Shown: positions 16,231-25,991, numbered from the stretch's first letter. The stretch: 64,000 bases of DNA from Emticicia sp. BO119 (GCF_013912375.1 NZ_JACETV010000003.1:248001-312000), one strand, 5' to 3'. The notes: generated by a model from the sequence alone, not told the origin. Numbers and translations: made by a program.

Positions 16231-18941
16231 AAACCCATGTGCTTTCCATATTATTTTTCAGTAGCTTTTATGTTGTACTTGCTCAGGAAAACTTAAGTAT
16301 CCATTTACTTAATGTACCTGAGAGTATTAGTGCTAATACCCATTTTACATTATTTTTTGAAGTTGAAAGTACAAACCCGCTCGTTGATTCGGTTTATACA
16401 AGGTTAATAATTCCCGATGGCTGGCAAACGCTCATTGCCAGAAATCCTCAGCAGACAATCAGGCACTTGTCAATAAAATATATTTATACGCTGGCTACCG
16501 CTCCTACTGCCCCGTCAGGTAATTATCCTGTTACTCTCTGTGTCTATCATAAAGATATGCTAAAGGTGCAAAAAACAGTTACCATCAGGGTGAAGCAGGA
16601 GCGGAAAATCGAAGTTACACCCATCTTTGTTCCTGATTATGTGATGGAAGGTGATTCGCTGAATATTGAATATCTGATCCAGAATAAAGGAAACAATCCA
16701 GAAAAAGTATGGATAGATTCGCCAAAAAGAAAAACCAGTCAGAAACTTGATTCGCTGACCCTACTGCCCGGCGAGAATATCCGCATAAGCAAATCACAAA
16801 AAGTACCCGTAGGTGATGGCAATTCCTGGACAATCTCACCCAAACTCTGTGTATTTATGCGTGACTCCGCAAACCCCGTTACTCAGATACTTTCTGTTCA
16901 GGTTTATTCAAAAAAGAATAAAAAGAATGACCCCTATCTGCGATTCCCGATTGAGGTTGGCATGGCATACAGCAGGTTTTCAGGCAGTAACTATATTGCT
17001 GGCTCATATCAGTACGATGCCCGTGGAAGAGGTTTCCTTGATTTTAAGCAGCATCATTATGCAGATTTTGTAATTCATGGCCCTGACCAGTCGAACATCC
17101 AGTTTATAAGTGGCTATAGCCAGTATTCTTTGGCCTATCGCTATAAAAAAAATACGGTAGTTCAGGCAGGTGATTATTCTTTAACCTTTAATCATCTGAT
17201 GGAGTTCGGCAGGTTTGGCAGAGGGCTTAAAATTGACGGAGATTATACCAGAACCGGTTTTTCGGTCTTTTATCTGCAACCCCGTTTTTTTCCTGATCAG
17301 AAAGCTACCTATGGCGGTAGCCTCACTTACAAATTTCAGAATAAATTCCGGGTTTCGGCCAGTTACCTCTCAAAAAATATCTTTACAAACAAGCAATGGG
17401 CCTGGGCAAGGTTTGCTGGTGTAACACTTCAATTAAAAACAAACTTGCTTAGTTCAGAAACAGAAATTGCCCTGAGTTCTGCTCATAAAAAAACAGACTT
17501 CGGAGCCTTTAACAGGTTTGGTTTTCATTATAAAAAATTTCAGCTAAACAATAATCTTATTTATGCCGGAAAAAATTTCTTAGGATTTTATAATAACAGC
17601 TGGGCTCTGGTCAATTCAGTCAATTACCATCTGTCAAAAAAAATCTACTTTGGTATAGTGAGCAATGTAACAAGAGTCAATCCGAATTTTGATGTTCTGG
17701 TTTTAAAAACCTCGCCTTATTATTCCAGTCATACGGCAATGGTATCTTATGCCTTCCATACTCAACATCGGATTATGCTGAGTTATCATCAGCAGACGAA
17801 AGAAGACCGACAACCTCAGAAACAATTTCATTATCGTGAAAATTATACCCGTATCGGTTATTATATCAATACTCCAACATTTAACCTATTATACGATGCC
17901 CGATATGGGTTTTCAGAAAACCTCCTGCAAAAATCGGATAATAACCCACGCGCCAGAAGTTTCTCAAACCTTATTCAACCGCAGATACAGGTCTTCCCTT
18001 CCTGTTGGTTAAGTATTCTGGCCGAACATCAGCATACCAATAAGTTTTCAAAGGATAACCAACTAAAAAATTATGTCTTTTATGGTGGTTCTATTAGAGT
18101 TCACCTTAAAAAATACGTTGATGCTTCCTTTATGTATCGAAACTCCTATGCTCCTGATGAACTCGTAGAACGCCAGTCATTTATGGATTTAGCAGTCAAT
18201 TGCACCATAGGCAATCATAAACTAAGCCTGACAGGTGGTAGAGTATTTGTGCCTACCTACACACAAACAAACCAGAATACATTATTTTTTCTTTTAAAAT
18301 ACACACTTACACTCAATACTCCCTTAGCTAAAAACCGAAACCTCGGGCATATCAGAGGGCAGATTTCCGGCTTGTCAGAATCAGTCAGAAAAGAAGGCAT
18401 TCTGATTCAGTTAGGAAACAGAAAATACGTAAGTGATGCCAATGGCTTTTTCTATTTCAATGATTTAGTCCCAGATAAATATTACCTCACATTAGATAAA
18501 TCATCGTTGGGTACGGGAGCAGTAGCAGCCATCAGAACGCCGATAGAAGTAAATGTATCAGCAGACAGCACCCGATTGATTACCATTCCTCTCATAAAAT
18601 CAGGAAGTATCGAAGGTAGCCTGAATTTTGCAACCACAACAGAAGATGAAAAAACAAAAAAACAAATCCCGGTTATTCTTCTGAAAATTTATAATGATAC
18701 CGAAAGCTATCTTACCAAAGCCAATGATAAAAACAATTTTTCATTCAAAGAACTCAAGCCAGGTATCTGGACAATCAAGGCATGGTTTCCTGACAATCAG
18801 AATCAGTTTACCATCCAAAACCCCGAACAAAGTATTCAGATTGAAGAAGGGGTTGCCAATAAAATAGCATTCAATGTGCTGGCTGTTCAGCGCAAAATTC
18901 ACTTTTCTAATAAAAGCTATCAGGTAGTATTACAACAATGA
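16227..18941 (+). CDS. Large outer-membrane usher-like barrel protein
   Basis: 904 residues from a GTG start inside GTGA (4-bp overlap). Signal peptide ends YVVLAQ. Residues ~20-230 are two Ig-like domains. Residues ~235-700 alternate aromatic and polar residues like a large beta barrel, with AGDYSLTF...FGRFGRGLKIDG (the G-D-[YF]-S...R-G pattern seen in ushers). Residues ~700-800 form a carboxypeptidase-regulatory/SdrB-like domain (HIRGQISGLSE, YVSDANGFFYFNDLVPDKYY), followed by another beta domain (~800-890), comparable to usher C-terminal domains. Its position between a chaperone-like gene and two subunit-like genes makes a secretion pore the best reading. A simple porin or adhesin remains possible. 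Confidence 0.6.
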   Translation: MKTHVLSILFFSSFYVVLAQENLSIHLLNVPESISANTHFTLFFEVESTNPLVDSVYTRLIIPDGWQTLIARNPQQTIRHLSIKYIYTLATAPTAPSGNYPVTLCVYHKDMLKVQKTVTIRVKQERKIEVTPIFVPDYVMEGDSLNIEYLIQNKGNNPEKVWIDSPKRKTSQKLDSLTLLPGENIRISKSQKVPVGDGNSWTISPKLCVFMRDSANPVTQILSVQVYSKKNKKNDPYLRFPIEVGMAYSRFSGSNYIAGSYQYDARGRGFLDFKQHHYADFVIHGPDQSNIQFISGYSQYSLAYRYKKNTVVQAGDYSLTFNHLMEFGRFGRGLKIDGDYTRTGFSVFYLQPRFFPDQKATYGGSLTYKFQNKFRVSASYLSKNIFTNKQWAWARFAGVTLQLKTNLLSSETEIALSSAHKKTDFGAFNRFGFHYKKFQLNNNLIYAGKNFLGFYNNSWALVNSVNYHLSKKIYFGIVSNVTRVNPNFDVLVLKTSPYYSSHTAMVSYAFHTQHRIMLSYHQQTKEDRQPQKQFHYRENYTRIGYYINTPTFNLLYDARYGFSENLLQKSDNNPRARSFSNLIQPQIQVFPSCWLSILAEHQHTNKFSKDNQLKNYVFYGGSIRVHLKKYVDASFMYRNSYAPDELVERQSFMDLAVNCTIGNHKLSLTGGRVFVPTYTQTNQNTLFFLLKYTLTLNTPLAKNRNLGHIRGQISGLSESVRKEGILIQLGNRKYVSDANGFFYFNDLVPDKYYLTLDKSSLGTGAVAAIRTPIEVNVSADSTRLITIPLIKSGSIEGSLNFATTTEDEKTKKQIPVILLKIYNDTESYLTKANDKNNFSFKELKPGIWTIKAWFPDNQNQFTIQNPEQSIQIEEGVANKIAFNVLAVQRKIHFSNKSYQVVLQQ

Positions 18942-19462
18942 AACTATCGGTTTGCATATTACTCTATTTATGTATCCAGACAGCCTGGTGTCAGACCTCT
19001 GCAACCGTAAATTTTACACTGCCTTCTATTGCGCTGCTCGACCTCAACAGTAATTCGTCTATTACTTTAGCTTTTCAATCACCTGCTCAGGCAGGGTCAT
19101 CCATTGTTAGTCCGACCACTAATACCACCAAATGGCTCAACTTTACATCGGCTGTTGCTCCGGGTGTAACGCGCAGAATCACCGCTCAGGTGGTTTCTGG
19201 TACAATCCCGAATGGTGTTCAGCTAAAATTAGAAACCGCCACTTATACAGGTGCGGGAAGTGGCTCGCTGGGCACAGTCACAAGTCCGGTTTATCTTACC
19301 ACCACCGCCACAACCTTTATCAATAATATAGGCGGAGCTTTTACAGGCAATGGCACAAGTAATGGATTTAATCTGAAATACTCATTAGAAATACAGAATT
19401 ATAGCTTGCTGCGCAATACAAATACCTCATTTACCATCATTTACACCTTTATCGATAACTAA
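18938..19462 (+). CDS. Small secreted beta protein, paralogue of the first subunit
   Basis: 174 residues, signal peptide ending TAWCQ. It aligns over its length with the product at 14785 (IALLD, QAG, NTTKWLNF, GSLGTV, IIYTFIDN C-terminal strand) and lacks any enzyme motif. The ATG lies 4 bp inside the end of the usher-like gene, so it is translationally coupled. In chaperone/usher operons minor or tip subunits often sit after the usher; that role is plausible here but unproven. Confidence 0.65.
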   Translation: MKLSVCILLYLCIQTAWCQTSATVNFTLPSIALLDLNSNSSITLAFQSPAQAGSSIVSPTTNTTKWLNFTSAVAPGVTRRITAQVVSGTIPNGVQLKLETATYTGAGSGSLGTVTSPVYLTTTATTFINNIGGAFTGNGTSNGFNLKYSLEIQNYSLLRNTNTSFTIIYTFIDN

Positions 19463-19938
19463 TGCCCCGATACCTGTTTACGATATTATTTCTATGGAGC
19501 TTTGAGTTCAGCCTTGCCCAATCAGTAAGTGGTAACTGGACAAGCAACCTGCCTGCCAGCACCATTACAGAGGCTGGTAGTAACTATAGCAGTAACTGGA
19601 CAAGCCTCACCAACCAGTCTGTGATATCAATGGCAGCGTGGTTAACCAATTATACCGTGCGTGTAAAGAAAATAGATGGCGTGTGGCATTCAGACCTTGG
19701 CCTCTGGATTCATAAAACAAGCGACAGAGTAGGGTTATTAGGAAGCGCAGCCCCATCAGGCAATAGCACTTATTTTCAGCTTACGGCTGCTGATCAGGTT
19801 TTTTTCACCACATACACAGGTGTTACTTTAACCGGATTACCTTCATTTAATATCCAGTACGAAATCAGAGGTTTGTCGGTAACCATACCAGCACAAACTT
19901 ACTCTACCACAATTGTTTATACGATTTCCAGCCCTTGA
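19462..19938 (+). CDS. Small secreted protein, candidate third subunit or tip protein
   Basis: 158 residues, signal peptide ending FSLAQ. The ATG shares one base with the preceding stop (TAATG). The mature part is beta-rich and S/T-rich, with duplicated N-terminal strings (VSGNWTSNL, YSSNWTSL) and a final strand STTIVYTISSP similar in character to the other two subunits, although overall similarity is low. Last gene of the operon; no clear terminator follows. Function not recognised. Confidence 0.6.
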   Translation: MPRYLFTILFLWSFEFSLAQSVSGNWTSNLPASTITEAGSNYSSNWTSLTNQSVISMAAWLTNYTVRVKKIDGVWHSDLGLWIHKTSDRVGLLGSAAPSGNSTYFQLTAADQVFFTTYTGVTLTGLPSFNIQYEIRGLSVTIPAQTYSTTIVYTISSP

Positions 19939-20167
19939 ACAAAAAATAACTATGATACACGCCTGCCAAAGAGTAACTATTTTGAAAAAGTTAAAAACTT
20001 ATTCTTTCAGCAATTAATTTATTCGTGTCATTAATACAATTTTTAATGATAACCTAACTACATTTTTCCTACATTTGTAAAGGAAAGCCTATTCAAGCAA
20101 TAATACCTGTCAGCATGACACTTATTGACCTGTATAACTTTTCAGATATTCAACCAACCCATTAAAA

Positions 20168-22156
20168 ATGAAAAAAATATTCATTTTAGTACTATTCGCT
20201 GTTTCAAGAGTATTTGCACAGAATCGTCCTTTAGTAGAAGAGGATTTTTATCGAATCGTAACCCTCCCTGTACCTGAGGGTATTCAGTTAGAAGTAGGCG
20301 GATTAGCCACTTTACCCGATGGTCGTCTGGGTGTTTGTACCAGACGTGGCGATGTATGGCTTATCTCAAACCCCTACATGAAAAACGGTACTACCCCTAC
20401 CTACAAAAGATTTGCCACAGGCTTGCACGAGCCATTAGGCCTAAACTATATCAACGGTAACCTTTGGGCTACACAAAGAGGCGAATTAACGATTCTGAAA
20501 GATACCGATGGCAATGGCATAGCAGACGATTATACCGCTTTCTACAAGTTTCCGCTTTCGGGCAATTACCACGAATACTCGTACGGCCCTGTATTATTGC
20601 CTAATAACGATATGCTGATTACACTGAATCTGGGCTGGATCGGTCATGGCGCAAGCCTGGCCAAATGGCGTGGATGGATGTTGCGTCTGACACCTGATGG
20701 TAAAATGACCCCCTGGGCAACAGGCTTACGTTCTCCGGCAGGCTTTGCAGTCCTGAAAAACGGAGATATTTATTATACTGAAAATCAGGGCGACTGGGTA
20801 GGATCAGGACGTATGACACAACTGGAAGAAGGTGATTTTGCCGGAAACCCTGAGGGATTAGTCTGGACATCAGAGCCTGATTCTCCACTGAAATTAAAGG
20901 CTTCAAACGTATTAGATACGGGCGAACCTATGTATGACATAGCTCCGAAAGTACCCAATCTGAAAGTTCCGGCTATCTGGTTTCCTCATACTTTAATGGG
21001 TATTTCTACTTCTGATATAGCAGAGGATTTATCAGGTGGGAAATTCGGGCCGTTTGAAGGACAGCTTTTTATTGGCGACCAAGGGCATAGCAAAATTATG
21101 CGTGTATTTTTAGAGAAAGTTAAAGGTAAGAGTCAGGGTGCTTGTTTTCCGTTCCGTGAAGGTTTCCAGTCTGGTATTCTGCGTATGAAATGGGGGCTTG
21201 ATAACTCCATGTTTGTTGGTATGACCAGCCGTGGATGGTCATCAACAGGCAAAGACGAGTTTGGTTTGCAACGCCTGGAATGGACAGGCAGAACACCTTT
21301 TGAAATGAAAACCATCAAATCAATGCCTGATGGATTCCTGATTGAATTTACGCAGCCTGTAAACAAGGATATTGCCAGAGATGTGGAATCTTACAAAGCC
21401 AATAGCTTTACTTATAAATACCACCACAACTATGGCAGCCCGATTATCAATGCCAAAGCTTTGAAAATCAAGGCGATTCAGGTGGCAGAAGATGGTATGA
21501 GTGTTCGTCTGGCTATTGATTCTTTGCGTTTAGGGTACATTCATGAATTGCGCCTGGAAAGTATTAGAAACACAGAAGACCGCCCCTTATTACATAATTT
21601 TGGGTATTATACCCTCAACAACATCAACGATGCTGCCCCTGCAATGGACATTGCTAAATATGCCGTAGCAGAGAAAAAACCAGCAGAAGAGCATGCAGGG
21701 CATAACATGAGTAATATGCCTAAAACTGAACTAAAAGCCAGTGCCAAACGTGTAACAGAAATGCCCGAAAGCTGGGGAGGGAAAGCCGACCAGACAATTA
21801 CTTTAGGAACAAAACCAGGCCTGAAATTTGATGTTGCCAGCTTACAAGTAAAAGCAGGCAGCAAAATTCATATCGTGTTTAATAATAACGACGATATGTT
21901 GCACAATTTAGTAATTGTAAAGCCCGGAACTGTAGGTAAAGTGGGAGAAGCTGCCTTTAAAATGGGTCTGGAAGGCGAAAGCAAAGCCTATGTACCTGAT
22001 TTACCCGAAGTATTATATCATACTGCTCTTATGCAACCGGAAGCCTCGGAGTCTATTTATTTTGTTGCCCCAACTACTCCGGGCAATTATACCTTTGTGT
22101 GTACCTATCCGGGGCATTATACCGTAATGCAGGGAACTTTGAAGGTGGTGAAATAA
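20168..22156 (+). CDS. Sorbosone-dehydrogenase-like beta-propeller fused to a blue-copper domain
   Basis: 662 residues, signal peptide ending RVFAQ. Residues ~25-370 are the DUF7133/PQQ-like propeller often annotated as L-sorbosone dehydrogenase-like (LPDGRLGVCTRRGDVW, LHEPLGLNYINGNLW, GLRSPAGFAVLKNGDIYYTENQGDW, FIGDQGHSKIMRVFLE). The C-terminal ~120 residues are a type I copper (auracyanin/azurin-like) domain with a complete ligand set: H579 in MLHNLV, C645, H650 and M654 in VCTYPGHYTVM. A linker with EEHAGHNMSNMP, rich in H and M, may also bind copper. Probably a periplasmic oxidoreductase that hands electrons to its own cupredoxin. Monocistronic, with a strong terminator. Confidence 0.85.
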   Translation: MKKIFILVLFAVSRVFAQNRPLVEEDFYRIVTLPVPEGIQLEVGGLATLPDGRLGVCTRRGDVWLISNPYMKNGTTPTYKRFATGLHEPLGLNYINGNLWATQRGELTILKDTDGNGIADDYTAFYKFPLSGNYHEYSYGPVLLPNNDMLITLNLGWIGHGASLAKWRGWMLRLTPDGKMTPWATGLRSPAGFAVLKNGDIYYTENQGDWVGSGRMTQLEEGDFAGNPEGLVWTSEPDSPLKLKASNVLDTGEPMYDIAPKVPNLKVPAIWFPHTLMGISTSDIAEDLSGGKFGPFEGQLFIGDQGHSKIMRVFLEKVKGKSQGACFPFREGFQSGILRMKWGLDNSMFVGMTSRGWSSTGKDEFGLQRLEWTGRTPFEMKTIKSMPDGFLIEFTQPVNKDIARDVESYKANSFTYKYHHNYGSPIINAKALKIKAIQVAEDGMSVRLAIDSLRLGYIHELRLESIRNTEDRPLLHNFGYYTLNNINDAAPAMDIAKYAVAEKKPAEEHAGHNMSNMPKTELKASAKRVTEMPESWGGKADQTITLGTKPGLKFDVASLQVKAGSKIHIVFNNNDDMLHNLVIVKPGTVGKVGEAAFKMGLEGESKAYVPDLPEVLYHTALMQPEASESIYFVAPTTPGNYTFVCTYPGHYTVMQGTLKVVK

Positions 22157-22177
22157 CAAGGAGTCTTACATAAAAAA

Positions 22178-22210
22178 ATGCCGTAATATCACATATTACG
22201 GCATTTTTTA
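22178..22210. terminator. Bidirectional terminator
   Basis: Perfect 12-bp stem ATGCCGTAATAT / ATATTACGGCAT (22178-22189, 22193-22204), 3-nt loop CAC, A-run before and T-run after, so it can serve both the copper-protein gene and the convergent hydrolase gene. Confidence 0.92.
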
Positions 22211-22270
22211 TAGAATACAGTAACACTTCCGACTCGTATCTCAATAGAAAATGCAGATATTCTAATTGTG

Positions 22271-23002
22271 TTATACCACCACATGAGAGCACGCTGCAAT
22301 AAATGTCTCCACCATTCTGGCACATTCATTTGGGCGTTCAAACATACCTGCGTGAGCAACGCCACTCAATACATCGGTATAGCCTTTTTTCAGAAGCTTT
22401 ATCTGCTCTCTGGCTGCCTCCACCGCAACAAATTTATCCTCTTCTCCGGCAATAATCATCACCGGATAATTGGCCTGCTTCAAAACCTGTGTAGTATCCT
22501 TACGGTTACGCATAGCAAGCTGGGCATTTTTCAAAGATCGCTTTGATAACACCCTATACCGCTCAATATGCCTCTCAATCAGTTCTTTATTTTTCTTCTT
22601 GAAATCATCCGCAAACATTTTCGGATAAAAATCCTTAATAAACTCTTCTGAGCCATGCTTTTGGATAAAATCAATGGTTTTGAGTCTACCTGCTTTTCGT
22701 TCAGTATTGTCAGCATAGGCTGACGAATGGAAAAGCCCCAGACCAAGTACCATTTCCTGATATTTCTCTGCAAAGGCTAATGCAATATATCCACCCATCG
22801 AATGGCCTATCAACACGCATCGCTCAACATCTCTTTCTCTTAGAAATTCTTTCAGCCACTTTACATAGTCATCTATAGTTTCAACGTCTGTAAATGTGGC
22901 ATAGTCAGGGGTATAATACGTATGTTTTTTAGGAAGTAACGACATAAATTCTTTCCATACGAAATGGTCTTCACCAAAGCCGTGTATCAGAATAATATTC
23001 AT
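22271..23002 (-). CDS. Alpha/beta-hydrolase fold protein
   Basis: 243 residues, no signal peptide. Oxyanion/nucleophile region: HGFGEDHFVWKEF at the start, GHSMGGYIALAFAEKY with the catalytic Ser of GxSxG at ~68, an acidic residue in AGEEDKFV, and the catalytic His in GVAHAGMFERP at the C-terminus. The triad is complete. Substrate unknown; similar proteins act as esterases or C-C hydrolases. Upstream of its start is a short AGTGAAT-type repeat region (23014-23055). Confidence 0.92.
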   Translation of the reverse strand: MNIILIHGFGEDHFVWKEFMSLLPKKHTYYTPDYATFTDVETIDDYVKWLKEFLRERDVERCVLIGHSMGGYIALAFAEKYQEMVLGLGLFHSSAYADNTERKAGRLKTIDFIQKHGSEEFIKDFYPKMFADDFKKKNKELIERHIERYRVLSKRSLKNAQLAMRNRKDTTQVLKQANYPVMIIAGEEDKFVAVEAAREQIKLLKKGYTDVLSGVAHAGMFERPNECARMVETFIAACSHVVV

Positions 23003-23013
23003 AGACTACATTT

Positions 23014-23055
23014 GAAATTGAGTGAATTAGTGAATGGTGAATTAGTGAATAATTA
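23014..23055. repeat. Short GAATTAGTGAAT-type repeats
   Basis: Two direct copies of GAATTAGTGAAT-like units in an intergenic spot. Similar strings flank the S23-type gene at 46197-46226 and 46698-46725. Confidence 0.5.
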
Positions 23056-23122
23056 TAAATTATCGCTAAACATACTTACTAACTGATTTTACTTTTCTCA
23101 CTCCTGTTAATAATGATTATAA

Positions 23123-23677
23123 CTAAAATAATTTCCTCAATCCTCTGATAATAAAGAAGGCGGATAATAAGCCGAAGATAATCGCTAAAAGATTTATGTG
23201 AAGCAACGCAAAAACTACTGCAATTCCTAATAGTACCAATCCTATTTTTAATCGTTCGTTAAAACCACGTCCAAATCCATCACGTCTTTTATTTACTTTC
23301 TTCTTCTCAAAAAAACCTCTCTTTTCCTGTTTCTGAAAAATCCCCCCTTTCCTGTCATTAGATAAAAACCTTTTCCTCTTCTTAAATAACCATTTCGGAA
23401 ACAAATCTGTTTTCTCTTTTAACTGATTATTTCCCGACGGAACTACATCATTGATGCTCGCGACAACTTTTTCTGGTTCCGGTGCAGTTATAAATCTTAT
23501 TTCTTCTATTTCATTTTGCCTGTCTGTTACCTCATCTTTATGAGTTATTATAGGGTTTTCTATCTGTTTTTTAGCATGATGATAATTTTCAGTAGCAGTT
23601 TTCTGAAAGTGTGCATACTCACGTCTGCAACCAAAGGCCACACAGAGCACACAGGCAAATAATAGGGTTTTAAGCAT
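23123..23677 (-). CDS. Lipoprotein with two C-terminal membrane segments, unknown function
   Basis: About 184 residues from the ATG at 23677, which gives a proper lipoprotein signal (LLFACVLCVAFGC). The middle is very basic (KKRKRFLSNDRKGG, FFEKKKVNKRRDGFGRG). Two hydrophobic segments near the C-terminus (LKIGLVLLGIAVVFALLHI and LLAIIFGLLSAFFII) would anchor it to the inner membrane. No family recognised; similar proteins are widespread in Cytophagales as hypothetical lipoproteins. 112 bp downstream of clpX on the same strand. Confidence 0.65.
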   Translation of the reverse strand: MLKTLLFACVLCVAFGCRREYAHFQKTATENYHHAKKQIENPIITHKDEVTDRQNEIEEIRFITAPEPEKVVASINDVVPSGNNQLKEKTDLFPKWLFKKRKRFLSNDRKGGIFQKQEKRGFFEKKKVNKRRDGFGRGFNERLKIGLVLLGIAVVFALLHINLLAIIFGLLSAFFIIRGLRKLF

Positions 23678-23789
23678 TTTCCTGAAATAGCGAATAGATG
23701 ATGAAAAGGGAAAAACGGCAGCAAAGGGCAACAAAAAACCCTATAAAACTGGTTAGCTTTATAGGGTTTGTTTTATGTTCGCCTAAAAT

Positions 23790-25046
23790 TTATGCTACCA
23801 TTTTTAATTGATAGAACGCCGAGCGCTCAAATTTATTTTGTGCATAATCTAATGTTAGCGTAAAGTGCTTAATCTCTTTATTTGAAGGCATTTCATACAT
23901 CACGTCTGTCATAATTGCCTCACATATAGAGCGTAGCCCTCTTGCTCCTAATTTAAATTCCATAGCCCTGTCAACAATGTATTCCAATACTTCCGGCGAA
24001 AACTCCAGCGTTACACCTTCCATCGCAAAAAGCTTTTTGTATTGTTTTACTAAAGCATTTTTTGGTTCTGTCAGGATACGTCTCAAGGCATCACGGTCCA
24101 GCGGATTCAGATAAGTTAATAAAGGCAAACGACCGATTAGCTCAGGAATCAGACCAAACGATTTCAAATCCTGTTGTGTTACAAAACGCAGCAGATTGGT
24201 ATTATCCCACAATTCCAGACGCTTGGCATCATTAGAGAACCCGATAGGTCGTGTATTGATACGTTTGGCAATATGTCTGTCGATACCATCAAACGCCCCG
24301 CCACAAATAAACAGAATATTTTCAGTATTAATCTGAACCAGTTTCTGTTCCGGGTGTTTTCTACCACCTTGTGGTGGTACATTCACGATTGAGCCTTCCA
24401 GGAGTTTCAACAAACCTTGCTGCACACCTTCTCCGCTCACATCACGGGTGATAGATGGATTATCGCTTTTACGAGCAATCTTATCTATTTCGTCAATATA
24501 CACTATGCCTCTCTCAGCCAGCTCTGTATTATAATCAGCAGCCTGCAACAATCGGCTCAGAATACTTTCTACGTCTTCACCCACATAACCTGCTTCTGTT
24601 AATACTGTGGCATCGGCTATGGCAAAAGGCACTTGTAATACTTTGGCAATGGTACGTGCCAGATACGTTTTACCGGTTCCGGTTTCTCCAACCATAATAA
24701 TATTCGATTTCTCAATCGTCACATCATCTTCGCGCTTATGTTGCATCAAGCGTTTATAGTGGTTATAAACTGCCACGCTTAACACTTTCTTGGCTTCGTC
24801 CTGTCCGATTACATACTGGTCTAAATGGCCTTTTAATTCGGCCGGAGGTTTCAATTCAAATTTTGGTGAATCATTCTTTTTCTTTTTCTCCTTCTTCACA
24901 ACGCCATACAACTCCTGTTGTACAAGCTGGTGGCCTTGTTCTACACAGTAGTTACAAATATTTGCTTCTGTTCCCGAGATTAAAAGTTCAACTTCGTTTT
25001 TTCTTCTACCACAGAAAGAGCAATAAGGTTGCTGTCCAAAATCCAT
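23790..25046 (-). CDS. clpX: ATP-dependent Clp protease ATP-binding subunit ClpX
   Basis: 418 residues, AAA+ unfoldase that recognises tagged substrates and feeds them to ClpP; cytoplasmic. N-terminal zinc-binding domain with C9, C12 (CSFC) and C31, C34 (CNYC); Walker A GETGTGKT at 120-127; Walker [13 protein letters not shown]; sensor/pore features AGYVGEDVE and the [23 protein letters not shown] stretch, all typical of ClpX. Full length. A -7-like box TACTTTTG lies upstream on the minus strand (25075-25082). clpP is not in the window. Confidence 0.98.
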   Translation of the reverse strand: MDFGQQPYCSFCGRRKNEVELLISGTEANICNYCVEQGHQLVQQELYGVVKKEKKKKNDSPKFELKPPAELKGHLDQYVIGQDEAKKVLSVAVYNHYKRLMQHKREDDVTIEKSNIIMVGETGTGKTYLARTIAKVLQVPFAIADATVLTEAGYVGEDVESILSRLLQAADYNTELAERGIVYIDEIDKIARKSDNPSITRDVSGEGVQQGLLKLLEGSIVNVPPQGGRKHPEQKLVQINTENILFICGGAFDGIDRHIAKRINTRPIGFSNDAKRLELWDNTNLLRFVTQQDLKSFGLIPELIGRLPLLTYLNPLDRDALRRILTEPKNALVKQYKKLFAMEGVTLEFSPEVLEYIVDRAMEFKLGARGLRSICEAIMTDVMYEMPSNKEIKHFTLTLDYAQNKFERSAFYQLKMVA

Positions 25047-25074
25047 TGAGTATGCTTGTTCTTAAAATTTCTTA

Positions 25075-25082
25075 CAAAAGTA
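25075..25082 (-). promoter_or_regulatory. Possible clpX -7 box
   Basis: TACTTTTG on the minus strand matches TAnnTTTG and sits about 30 nt before the clpX ATG; the -33 box is not clear. Confidence 0.45.
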
Positions 25083-25105
25083 AGAAAAATGTTTGAGTAT
25101 AAAAC

Positions 25106-25144
25106 TAAAAAAGCCTGATTGCAGACTAACCGCTTTCAGGCTTT
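25106..25144 (-). terminator. Terminator of the DUF3471-like gene
   Basis: Stem AAAGCCTGA (25110-25118) / TCAGGCTTT (25136-25144); in the leftward direction it is followed by a T run (read as CTTTTTTAG). It separates this gene from clpX. Confidence 0.8.
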
Positions 25145-25172
25145 AACATATTTTTTATACAAAAAAGTTTAC

Positions 25173-25535
25173 TCAGGGTTGTTTGTCTCCTTCCATTGTA
25201 GAGCCTTGCATAGTTAATTTTATCTTTTTTACCAGTTTGCTTTCGTCTCTTACAAACTCTACTTTGCCATCATAGCCCACTACCTCAAAAATATCGGTCT
25301 CTTTTGTAGGAGCCAACTCTGCCGAGCCTTGCCCTACAGCCTCACCAGCCAGTTTACCGTCTTTTAATGAAACAATTATTTCTTCAAAAGGCGAATCTTT
25401 CATTTTATATTTACCTACATAACTCTTTGCTGCTACTGTATCAAGTGCCGCAGTTGTTGTAGTGCTTGTTTGCGCAGACACGTCAAAAGTAACGGCAAAT
25501 AAGCCAATAAATAATAAGGCCAATAGTTTTTTCAT
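25173..25535 (-). CDS. Small secreted protein, DUF3471-like
   Basis: 120 residues, signal peptide MKKLLALLFIGLFAVTFDVSAQ, then a ~75-residue beta domain beginning AAKSYVGKYKMKDSPFEEI and ending KIKLTMQGSTMEGDKQ, the pattern of DUF3471-type C-terminal domains found after beta-lactamase-like or hydrolase domains; here it stands alone. Likely periplasmic. Role unknown. It has its own terminator. Confidence 0.7.
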   Translation of the reverse strand: MKKLLALLFIGLFAVTFDVSAQTSTTTTAALDTVAAKSYVGKYKMKDSPFEEIIVSLKDGKLAGEAVGQGSAELAPTKETDIFEVVGYDGKVEFVRDESKLVKKIKLTMQGSTMEGDKQP

Positions 25536-25950
25536 TTGTTTAAATGATTTGATGTTTAAAATAGATAATGTTTAAAATTTGTGATGCAAGATAATTATTT
25601 TACACATATCACAAACAAAAAAGTAATTAGATAAAGATTAATTTTACGGAATGGAGATTATTAAATGTTTACGCTTATCATGTTAAGTGAGTACGCCAGA
25701 TTAATAGTGCATATTGCAACAGCAAGCAGCCCTGAGCCATAGTAGCTTTGAATTACTTCGTAGCAAATATGTCTGAAGCATTTTATATTTGCTCTGCGTA
25801 GGCTTATTGTTTTTTTTAGTTATAAATACCAGATCTTATCTAATCCTGATAATTATCTGAAAATCCATCACAAAACCGATATAAAAACTACTCAATCGAA
25901 ATATTAAAGATAATTTACCTAAAAAAATTTGCATTCATAAATAATATATC
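25536..25950. other. Intergenic region of about 415 bp
   Basis: AT-rich divergent region between the DUF3471-like gene and metF. Apart from the metF promoter at its right end I see nothing supportable: no ORF, no tRNA-like fold, no repeat. Confidence 0.6.
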
Positions 25951-25958
25951 TATTTTTG
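25928..25958 (+). promoter_or_regulatory. metF promoter
   Basis: TTTG (25928-25931), 19-nt spacer, TATTTTTG (25951-25958): a perfect Bacteroidota promoter. Transcription would begin near 25965, downstream of the ATG at 25956, which therefore cannot be the start of metF; the ATG at 25992 is used. Confidence 0.8.
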
Positions 25959-25991
25959 CCGGACAAAAAAGACAGAATTTCAACCAGGACA

